64,000 nt of DNA from Brachypodius melanocephalos (taxonomy: Eukaryota; Chordata; Aves; Passeriformes; Pycnonotidae): the NCBI GenBank assembly GCA_013398615.1, contig VZSR01003807.1:2079180-2143179 (forward strand). Reading direction: 5' to 3'. Position numbers and translations under genes: made by a program. Positions 10,203-18,839 of this stretch are shown here, one piece after another; the first letter of the stretch is position 1; each line of letters begins with the position of its first letter. The notes beneath the pieces were generated by a model, which saw only the letters and a list, made by a program, of their open reading frames with translations, made no database searches and was not told where the DNA came from.

Positions 10203-12384
10203 CTGGGATAACAAAGAAAAGTAAAGGATGTCATTACTGTGCATCTTACACATTTACCAAATTTATCTCACAAAACTGAGAAGTGCTACACATACTTATT
10301 TCTCATGCTCTAATCTCATTAATGAGAAATTAATAACTGAATTAATTAATAACTGAAAGATACACCCTGGCTGTCAAAAATACTCTGGACAATTACACTA
10401 TAACCCAGTCACACATAAGCTTTTTTTTTTTTCCCTCCAAATTAGCAGCTGAAAGAAAGCATAACCTGAGAAAGTTAGTCTTGCACAAAAAGTATGAAAA
10501 TGTACCCAACGACAGCTTTGGAAAATAAAGAGAAAATTTTGAAGTACTTATAACTCAGGTGTAGCTTATGGAAATTTTTGGACCTCCTACTAGTTAAAGG
10601 CAAATTAAGAATCAACGCATTTTATATTCCTGATAAAGGCAGAGTTTTTATTGACATGTATTATAACCTTAAGGCTTTCCTCTGTTAAACTGAAAAAACC
10701 AAACAAACCTCGAATAAATATTAACCTTTCAACGCAGGAAACCTCTCTGGAGACCCACACAAGAATCAACAACTAAACTAGAGTTAGAAAAGAGAATTTA
10801 CAGCTTTGAAGCCTTTGTTTCAGCTATTGTGCCTCACCACTCCCCCTCTTTGGGCTCTCTTACCTTGACGCACTCTGCCGCAGTTGACAAACTCTCTTTG
10901 CTATCAAACACTTGCTTACTGAAGGCATCTACAAACATCCTCATGGACGAGCGGGCCCAGACAACAAAGGCCGAGTAGCAGCCGTTGTTGCCGGCGAAGT
11001 CCGTCTCAAACTCCCTGGCCGTCTCCAGGAGGCTGGTGAAGAAGACGTGGCAGAGTTTGTGGATGTAGAGCAGCGTGGCGCCCTCGATGCGCAGCTGCCT
11101 GATGGCCGTCTGCACCGCGGCCGCCCGGTTCTTCAGGAACAGCTCGCAGGCCTTGGTGGACTGGCCCAGGCGGATGAGCTGGGACACGGCTCGGCGGGTG
11201 GCCCGCGGCCCTCCCCGCAGCGAGCGGTCCGGTGACAGCTCGAACACCAGCACATCCGTGAGCTGCCGGACGCGCTCATCCACCTTGGCCCGCAGCTCCT
11301 TCACGGGCTGGCTCACAGGCTTGTCCGCCAGGTATTCGTTCAGTTTATCCAAGAGATCCACCGCCCCCTCGAAGTCTCGCTGAGCAATGCAGACGTCCAG
11401 GTCCTCGGGCAGCTCCTGGATCCACTCAAGCGAGAGGTCAACAACCTCCTCCTCAGTGGAGGGCTCATCCTCCTCCTCCTCCTCGTCCTCATCGAAGGGG
11501 TTGGTGGACTCGGGGGGCGTTGGGGCGGGCCGGGGCAGGGCCTCCTGCTCCAGGCGCCGCTTCTCGCTGAGGGCGCGGTTGCGCTTGGTCTCTTCCAGCA
11601 CCTCCAGCCACTCCTTCTTGATCTTGGCGTTCTCGGCCTGGAAGATGCGGCTCTCGGGGAACATGAGCAGCTTGAACATGTCCTTCATGGGCGGGTTGTC
11701 CTTGACGTTGACTACGGCCAGCCCGTCGAGGGGGTACAGGGCGTCGTAGCGGTAGGCGCCGCGGCGGTTGGGCAGGGCGGTGGCCACCAGCAGGCAGTCG
11801 TTCATGAGGAAGGCGTGCACCCGCTGGATCTGCGCCATGTGGTCGGCATCGTACTCTACCAGGTCGCCGTTGTAGACCAGGTACTTGCCAGGGCTCTCGG
11901 GCAGGAGGTCGCGGCAGCCCTCCACCTTCTCCAGGAGGGTGGTGAGAGTGCGCTGCCGCCCCTCCTCGTTGGCCGCCGCGTCCTTGGTCGACAGCGGCAG
12001 GAAGGGGTCGGCGGCGGCGGCGCGGCGGGCGCCCAGCGCGGGGTCGTCGCGATCGGCCTGGAGGAGCAGGGCCTGGGTGACGGCCTCCATGATGCCCTTC
12101 TGCTCGGTGAGGATGTGGCTGAGCTGGTACATCTCGCTCTCCAGGTAGCTGATCTCCCGCGCCGTCTCGATGAATTGCCGGTAGTTTTGGTAGACGTTGC
12201 GCTTCAGGCTCTGCGCCGTCTCCTCGCTCAGCGCCTGGATGCGCTGCCGGTGCTCCTGCAGATCCCGGTCCCCGTCCGACTGCTGCGACAGCTGCTTCAC
12301 GTACTCCCCCGCCGCGAAGCCGCCCGACTCCAGCTGCCGCCGCAGCCGGCTCCCGCCGCCGCCCTCGCCCAGGGACAGCGCCAT
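9594..12384 (-). CDS. EXOC8: EXOC8, exocyst complex component 8 (Exo84)
   Basis: Two exons join (10864-12384 and 9594-10202) into a 709-residue protein, close to the roughly 725 of human. EXOC8 is a subunit of the octameric exocyst, which tethers secretory vesicles to the plasma membrane and is an effector of Ral GTPases. The N-terminal helical part (about 30-100) carries the conserved run from YVKQLSQQSDGDRDLQEHRQ onward; a PH domain lies at about 166-266 (KYLVYNGDLVEYDADHMAQ); an acidic E/D tract at 299-312 is a variable linker; the C-terminal Exo84 helical domain follows and ends PESTTSVV as in human. The start at 12384 was chosen because MALSLGEGGG is followed directly by the conserved SRLRRQLESGGF; an in-frame ATG 28 codons upstream would add a poorly conserved Gly-rich leader. 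The human gene is, as I recall, intronless, so the single intron is notable. It shares a promoter with SPRTN. Confidence 0.96.
10203..10863 (-). other. EXOC8: EXOC8 intron (661 bp, phase 0)
   Basis: The intron begins GTAAGAG and ends TTATCCCAG in transcript sense, in phase 0 between Lys507 and Val508. It is AT-rich, in contrast to the GC-rich exon 1. It holds a T run on the plus strand (about 10422-10433) and a short A/C-rich tract at 10693-10709. Unspliced readthrough would add nine residues (VREPKEGEW) after Lys507 and stop, removing the last 202 residues of the protein. Confidence 0.93.
10864..12384 (-). CDS. EXOC8: EXOC8 coding exon 1
   Basis: This exon encodes residues 1-507: the N-terminal helical segment, the PH domain and the first part of the Exo84 domain. 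It lies inside the CpG island and is very GC-rich. That explains the long antisense open frames here, which are not genes. A CTC/TCC repeat at about 11466-11490 on the plus strand encodes the acidic Glu/Asp tract. Confidence 0.96.
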
Positions 12385-12701
12385 GTCACAGCCGCCGCCG
12401 CCGCCCGGTACCCGCCCCGCCGCCACCGGGGACACCGCGCCGCGCCTGCGCCCCGCGCTCGGCAGCAAGAGCGGCTGCCTGCGGTGACGCGATGGAACCG
12501 CGCCGGGCGGGGCGTGGGCGGAGGGAAAGGCAGGGAAGGAAGGGGCGGAGGGAGGGAAGGAAGGAAGGGAAAAGAGGGAAGGGGACGCTGCCGGCGCGCA
12601 CTCAGAATGACGCAGCGGCAGCAGCCCGCGGGTCGGTGCTGCGCGTGCGCCGCTGCGGATTCCGGTTGCGGCTGGGCTGGCCCAGGGGAGCTGCGCTCGG
12701 G
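12385..12701. promoter_or_regulatory. Bidirectional CpG-island promoter, EXOC8 / SPRTN
   Basis: Only 317 bp separate the EXOC8 and SPRTN start codons, which are transcribed away from each other. The interval is CpG-rich and lacks a TATA box, as expected for a housekeeping bidirectional promoter. Two TGACGC motifs (about 12485-12490 and 12608-12613) resemble ATF/CRE half-sites, and repeated GGAA cores in the purine tract could serve ETS factors. The same head-to-head arrangement is known in human. Confidence 0.8.
12527..12589 (+). repeat. GA-rich purine tract in the shared promoter
   Basis: About 60 bases are almost pure purine on the plus strand, with many GGGA and GGAA steps and only one short CpG-containing interruption (gcgg). 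It is capable of triplex (H-DNA) or G-quadruplex formation and sits between the two transcription units. Confidence 0.75.
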
Positions 12702-12976
12702 ATGGAGGACGAGGATTTCTTGTTGGCGCTCAGGCTGCAGAAAGAGTGGGAAGAGGAGGACAAGGTAGCGGCAGAGGCGGCGGCAGCACCAGCAGCAAAG
12801 CGCCCTGATGTCTCTCCGTACCCCTCGTCTCTCCGGCCGCTGTCGGTGGTGGACGAGGCGTGGGAACTGCTGGATCCCAGCCCCGACGTGCATGGCCTGT
12901 TCGTGCAGTTCAACCAGACGCTCTTCTGGGGCAAGCTGGAGGCTGTCACGGTGTCCTGGAGCCCCCGCATGACCAG
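12702..12976 (+). CDS. SPRTN: SPRTN exon 1 (coding)
   Basis: This exon encodes residues 1-91 plus two bases of codon 92. The donor is ACCAG|GTGCGG. The exon holds the conserved N-terminal helix, an Ala-rich variable insert and the start of the SprT domain (DEAWELLDPSPDVHGLFVQF). Confidence 0.93.
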
Positions 12977-15900
12977 GTGCGGCACGGAGGGGCTGTGGGG
13001 CCGAGCGCCGGCCAGGCTCCCGGGGCTGCCGTGTCCCGGGGTCGGGAGTGTGTGTGGGCGGTGGCCAGGGCCGGGAAGGCGGCGGGGAAGCCGATCCTTG
13101 TGTTTCGGGGGCTGCCCGCCGTGCAGCGTGCGCGGTGTCGGGGCGGTGGGAAGGGCTGGCGGAGCCGCAGCGTGTGTTGGGGAGGAGTTGTCGCTTGTCG
13201 CTCTGTGCTGCTCGTCGCTGTGCCCCGCTAGCGCCCTGGTGGTGCCATGGCTTCTCCTCCCGGGCACTTGAATGTCCCGCATCACTGGCAGAGCCCGTAC
13301 GGTGGGACACGAGTTGGTCGCTGTCGTTGTCTCCCTTGCCTTGCATCTGTCGTCACTGCAGCCATCAATGGCTTTCCCCGGCGTGCAAGCAAGCCGGAGG
13401 GATGTTGAAACGGAAGGAATTACTTGGTCTGAGATGGTGTGTGTGGAAACTTCATATACTCGTGTTGCTGCTCTGCTCTGGGTCTCAGTCTTTGTGATAG
13501 TTTTACTGCACAGCAGAAAGGCAAATATGAACCAATAACAGTATATTAGAAAAAATTTAGAATATACTAGGAAGGGGAATATAAAAGAAATCTGAGGTTA
13601 AACAAACCCAGAAATCTTTGAAGTGCAGCTTGCAGTTCTGCAGCAGATGCAATCTTTGGTGGCCGGAGTGCTGCCACCTCTTATCCTCTGGTGGTTGCAG
13701 TGTTCTTTAGACATTTGGAAATAGTTGGATATTGCGCTGATAGGACTAACTCAGTAAGACTAACACAGACAAAAAAGTGGCGTTTTCTGGCTTAGTGCAC
13801 GGAAATGAAGGTGTATGTAGCTTCGGTATGAGTCAAAAGTTGATGAAGGGTGGGGAGTGAAATTGAAACAACCAGAAATTAAGTCAGTGTTTGCTGCCGT
13901 GAATCTCCAGCCTCCTTGCAGTGTATTTCAGTCCATCACAAGGAAACATTCTTCTGCCTTCAGAACAGGTTTTTCTGCTCCAAGGAACTTGTGGGGTTTT
14001 TTTCTTTGCTTAACAATGCTGAGTTTTTCAAGTAACTACTCAGAGTGATTTTATTCCACGTTCTGAGTGACCTAGCATGTATTTACAGGGGATGGCATTT
14101 TATCTTAAATTCTCCATTTTCTTCATGTGCTACAGAAGCAAATAGATGTTCATATTTTCTTTCTGTTTTTTCTTTCAGCTCTGCTGGTATCTGTTCGTAT
14201 CATGAAAGAAGCGGGTTGTGTTCCATTCGTCTCAGTGAGCCTCTTCTAAAGTTACGGCCAAGGAAGGACCTTGTGGAGGTATTTGCGGGATCTTGTGGAA
14301 TGTATTTGTTCCACGTGGAGGAACATGGGTTATGAATCTGCACATAAAGTGTATTGTGCCCACCTCCCCTTCATACAAACATTTTAGATTTCATACTGGG
14401 ATTCTTTTAGGCAGTAACTTACAGATGATAAAACAGTGGTGGCTTTACTGTTATGTTTGTGTGGCTTGTGTTGCAGTACCATGGTAATCTTTAGTTTTAT
14501 GTTTCTGAGTGGGCAGCTCCAAGTAGAAGTCTAAAGTCACTTGTTTGTTTTATTGACTTTATTTAGAGAAAAAACCACCCCAAGCTTTAACTCCTAAATT
14601 ATCCTTTAATATTCAAATCAAACATGGACTGTAGTTTTGAAAAGGCCAACAGCAGAAAACAAGAATATAGAATATGACTTAACATGACTTTTTGTTGCTT
14701 TTTGGGCCTCTGCCAGAGCTGCTGCTTTGAGCTGGCTGAACATTCGGATTTGCCTAAGAACAGAAGTGCTGTAGAGTTTCAGCTTGCCCAAAAGTGGCTC
14801 TTTTTGGGGGTTGTGTAGCAGATGATGTCTTTAAAGATGTGATTTAAGTTTGAGAGTAATTTCTCCTTTTTGGAATGCTGCTTATTGCAGTGATATTTTG
14901 CAGCATGTTTTACTGATGTGGGAATAGGGGTAATTTGATTTGATAGATCAAAGCATTATGTTTTTATGATGCAAACTGAATATGTGAATAATCAGAGATA
15001 AGATCAGTATCACAATCAATGTAGAAGAGTAAAATTCTTCTTAATCATGAAACTGAAAATGCAATGCCTTTCAGTGAATATCTAATGGTTGCATCATTTC
15101 AGACACTGTTGCACGAAATGATCCATGCCCTGCTCTTTGTTACTCACAACTACAAAGATCGTGAGTCTCATGGACCCGAGTTCTGCAAGCACATGCGTCG
15201 CATTAATCGCTTGACTGGAGCCAATGTCACAGTAAGAATCCTCTTCACCTGATTTAATGGAGCTTTCTTCCTCATTTGGTGTTTTAGTTGACTGCTGTGG
15301 AATACGTAATGTTCCTGTTAGGCACTCGGGAGGTGGTACCAATAAAAATTTGCATCCAAATGTGTGCCAATTCCATAGTTACTTTGTTGAGGGCAGTGGT
15401 GGGAACAGGTTGAGGAAGATGTGGTGAGTTGTTAGTCATGTAATTTTCAGGTATGTTTTCTGTGAGAATTTTTCTTTAAGCTCGTGTGGTAGACTAGAAA
15501 CAGCTTAATGGTAACAGGGACATAAGTGCTCCATGTGAAGAGCAGTCAAGATTTATGTCAATAGAGGGGAATGATATTTATGTTAATATTTAAAAATAAT
15601 GTGTCTAATAAGATCAATTATGATAATAGCTGAAAGGATAATACAATACTGGTATTGTTTGCAATGCATTCTAAACAGTTCATCTTCTATGTGAAATTGT
15701 AGATAGATTTCCAAAGTGGTTTTACTGCAGTTCAAATAAGATAATCAGGATGTATTCCTACACATCCTGTCTTTTTTTTAAGGCTTTGTTTTAATGGTAG
15801 CTAAATGTTGATCAGATTTTACTCAGGTCCATCTCTTTTAACTGCTGATATAAAAATCACAGCATTAGTGGAAGGAATTGAATGGAAATAGATTTTTAAA

Positions 15901-17278
15901 ATAATATTTTAGAGCTAGTGATATAAAATTTGAAACTTTCTGAAAGACCGGGTTTTTTTGTTTGTTTGTTTTTAATGCAGATCTATCACAATTTTTATGA
16001 TGAGATTAATTTGTACCGCCAGCACTGGTGGCGCTGCAATGGCCCCTGCCGGAGCAGAGCACCCTACTATGGGTATGTGAAGCGATCAATGAACAGAGCA
16101 CCCTCTGCACATGACTTCTGGTGGGAGGAACATCAAAGGACATGTGGGGGCACCTTCACAAAAGTGAAGGAGCCAGAGAAATTCTCAGAGAAGTCCAAGC
16201 AGAAAACTCAGGCAGCAAAACCGTCAGATTTCAAGTCAACTAACAAAGGTATTTTTTGTTTGGTTTTTTTTTTTTTTTCTTTTCCAAACTGATTTTTGTC
16301 CAGATATTTTTTGAATGAATACGGACCAAACACTTCATAAGCCTGGTTTAGATATTATTGTTACATAGCCAGAGAACAGGGCTTGTTTGTTTATGCACTT
16401 CTAGAAGGCTGCTCCTCAACTGAATTATCTACAAAAACTTTAGTTTGATGCATTATTTTCAAGCAGCAGATTTTTTTGTGTGAAGCGCCTCCAATACTAA
16501 GCATGTGATTTTTTAATGAAAAAATTACTAACTTATTTTTTAATCTGATTTTGCAGGCAAGACACAAATGCATGGTATGCAAGACCTGACTCCTTTTAGT
16601 GGAACGGGATATCGGCTTGGAGGAGGGGACGGTGTACTTTCAGAGAAAAACACAAATGCCAGCAGCTCCACTGGAAACAGTGAAGCACGTGGCTCACCGC
16701 ATCACTTGGCAGTAAGGACAATGCCAATCCCTAAAAATGAGATAAAACTGGAAAAATTCCCCCATCGTGGCATCTTTCCGCTTCGTACCAATGGGGCCAG
16801 TGCGGGGAGCAGCTTAGCTCTGAAGCGCGAGTTTCCAAAATGCTCTGCTGCTAGCACAGAAGATGATGAGAACGACTGTGGATTGCCTGCTAGGATTGCT
16901 CGTGTTGCTGAAGAAACATCAAGCCGAAGCTCACCGGTTGGCAAGAGGGCTGTGCCATCTTCTGACTGGTCACCAGAACTAATTTGTTTGGACCAGATGC
17001 CAAGAGCTCAGGGTGCATCTGAGAAAAAAAGCTTAGACTCTGTTAATACACTGCAGCGATGGCCAAAAAAGGATGACAAAACTGCCTTTGAAAAGTATTT
17101 CATCAAAAAGGGGGGTACTGATGTCACTACAACTACGAAAACCAGAGCTGAATGTACACAGTCCTCTGCAAGTCCTAGCAATCCTGTGAGGCAGGATAGA
17201 AGAGTCAGTTGTCCTGTCTGTGAGACTGAGGTTTTGGAATCTAAGATAAATGAACATCTTGATACTTGTCTTGTGTAA
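12702..17278 (+). CDS. SPRTN: SPRTN, DNA-protein crosslink metalloprotease (Spartan)
   Basis: Five exons join (12702-12976, 14179-14278, 15103-15231, 15981-16248, 16557-17278) into 497 residues, against 489 in human. SPRTN is a replication-coupled zinc protease that degrades DNA-protein crosslinks and works with ubiquitin, PCNA and VCP/p97. The SprT domain runs from about 50 to 230. The catalytic HEMIH gives His129, Glu130 and His133, and His148 in ESHGPEF is the third zinc ligand. The zinc-binding subdomain follows (WWRCNGPC, then CGGT). The VCP-binding SHP box is FSGTGYRLG (271-279). The C-terminal UBZ4 finger uses Cys476, Cys479, His491 and Cys495, and the protein ends two residues later, whereas human has a longer tail. 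The start at 12702 (MEDEDFLLALRLQKEW) matches the human N-terminus; an alanine-rich insert at about 21-48 accounts for the extra length. Confidence 0.96.
14179..14278 (+). CDS. SPRTN: SPRTN exon 2
   Basis: The exon lies between TTTTTTCTTTCAG and GTATTTG. It encodes residues 92-125, including CSIRLSEPLLKLRPRKDLVE, which is nearly identical to human. Confidence 0.95.
15103..15231 (+). CDS. SPRTN: SPRTN exon 3 (HEXXH active site)
   Basis: This 129-bp exon of whole codons encodes residues 126-168. It carries all three zinc ligands and the catalytic glutamate (HEMIH and ESHGPEF). The acceptor is CATTTCAG and the donor ACA|GTAAGA. Position 135, two residues after the HEXXH, is Leu where human has Tyr117. 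Confidence 0.96.
15981..16248 (+). CDS. SPRTN: SPRTN exon 4
   Basis: The exon encodes residues 169-257 plus one base: the zinc-binding subdomain with YRQHWWRCNGPC, YYGYVKR, SAHDFWWEEHQ and TCGGTF, then a Lys-rich stretch. It is preceded by a T/G-rich tract and TTTAATGCAG. A second T/G-rich tract begins right after the donor AAAG|GTATTT. Confidence 0.95.
16557..17278 (+). CDS. SPRTN: SPRTN exon 5 (last coding exon)
   Basis: The exon encodes residues 258-497: the SHP box, a long disordered Ser-rich region, a segment KTAFEKYFIKK (432-442) similar to human, and the UBZ4 finger. The stop TAA is at 17276-17278. I could not find the PCNA-binding motif of the QxxLxxYF type reported in human. Confidence 0.94.
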
Positions 17279-18030
17279 AACAGCAGAAAGTTTTTTAAAA
17301 AGATAAATGAGGGCTGGAAACATTGTTTGAAAGGTAATTTGCTCAGGGTTTGCTTAGCTGTGGTTACACTCCTGTGTGCCTGTTCTGAAATTGAATTTAA
17401 AATGTAACTGATGTCGTATCCTCAGGCTAGTGAGTAAAAATTGTGTATAATGCTGCTAGGAATACAGGTAAAGACTGCTCCTGGACATGTCATAAAAGCT
17501 TTCATGATTTCCCAGTTAAACTTCCAGTGCTATATAGGACAAATTAATATTAAAGTGACATTACCCGCCAGTCTTTATTTTGCTGCTCCTGGAAGCCAGC
17601 CAGGTTTGTGGTTAGCAGGCCAGTCAGTTGAGTACTAAAGCCATTGTGCCACAAAAAGTTATGAGTAGCAGGCACATGTGTTTTCTATATGAGCTTCCTG
17701 AAACGTTCTCTTGTTGCACTAAGGTATTTAACAGGTTAAACATTAAACAGTTTGATTCCTTACAATCAGTAAAACTGATTGTAAGTGTGTTTGCTTAAAC
17801 ATAAAAACTGTTTTATATAAATAGCTTTTAAACAAAATTGTTTTACATATCTTGTTACTGTAATGTTAAATGGCTGTATCAGCCTGGTTTGTACATGATT
17901 ACAGTATTACTCCTGCTCTCTTAACTCATTTTAAATGCTTTATATTTTTAAAAATATTGACACTACAGAAGTTTAATGTAAATTACTTTGTTCTTGCATA
18001 CTTGGAATAAATTGTTTACTGAAATTTAAA
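17279..18030 (+). other. SPRTN: SPRTN 3' UTR
   Basis: About 750 bases of AT-rich sequence run from the stop to just past the AATAAA at 18006-18011. The end is approximate, and later poly(A) sites cannot be excluded. Confidence 0.65.
18006..18011 (+). terminator. SPRTN poly(A) signal AATAAA
   Basis: A canonical AATAAA about 730 bases after the stop, followed by a T-rich stretch that would suit cleavage at about 18025-18035. Confidence 0.65.
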
Positions 18031-18793
18031 TTTGCACTAAGCCTGGCCATTTTATGTTATTTACCAATGGGTTCACCTGTATATTTGATAACAGTCTTGT
18101 TTATTAGAGCCTTTCTGTATCAACAATTTTCCTTCTTGAATTTCCCTGTAAAAACAGGTGCTGGTGAATACAGGTTGCATCAACTGCTGCTTTTTCCACC
18201 CTGTTTTTAAACAATTTCAGTATTGTTGCACTTCCGTGAAAAATTTTACAAATACTGATAGTAAAACTTGCTTTGCCATGTTAATTTTCCATACTTCCTT
18301 CTTAAAGCTGCAGCATCTATCAGTGTTTCCAGTGATACTTGAAATTTTCGAGGACAGGACTACCAAGAAATAATTGTATTATCTTATGTTTTTAAGGTGA
18401 GAATGAGAGTTGCACCACGAAGCATCTCGCACATCATGAAACATTTTTGAGAGGTATATCCATTTCTCTCTGCATTTCCTCATTTGTTTTTCCTGCTGTG
18501 ACAGATGGGAGGATTGTGGATATTGTTAAATGTGGGGCTTTTTTCCCTAATGTCTTCTTTTGCTTCTGAATTGTTCATTTGAAGGACAAACAGAAAACAA
18601 ATGAAGAATTTAGTGAATAGTGTAGCCTGTTGAGGAAAGGGGGAACTTAAGCTGTAAGCAAGTCTGTCCCTCATATACACATGTCCTAAAATAGATCATT
18701 GTCCAAACAATTGAGCAATTCTGGACAAGCTATGGAAAAATAGCACCTCTGTCATATGTGTTTTCACAAGGAAGTATTCTAATGCCAGGATCT

Positions 18794-18796
<3 letters not shown>

Positions 18797-18829
<33 letters not shown>

Positions 18830-18839
18830 CCAGAGAGGA
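18797..18839 (+). repeat. Poly(T) run, 43 bases
   Basis: An uninterrupted T homopolymer, preceded by TCTCTC. Its length is likely variable and prone to sequencing error. Confidence 0.95.

Noticed and set aside
11815..12768. 317-codon plus-strand open frame antisense to EXOC8 exon 1
   Set aside because: It lies opposite conserved EXOC8 coding sequence in a CpG island, where stop codons are rare. Its translation is low-complexity Arg/Leu/Ala and matches nothing recognised.
12297..13346. 349-codon minus-strand open frame across the shared promoter and SPRTN exon 1
   Set aside because: It is GC-rich antisense sequence and partly the out-of-frame copy of the EXOC8 start. There is no recognisable domain.
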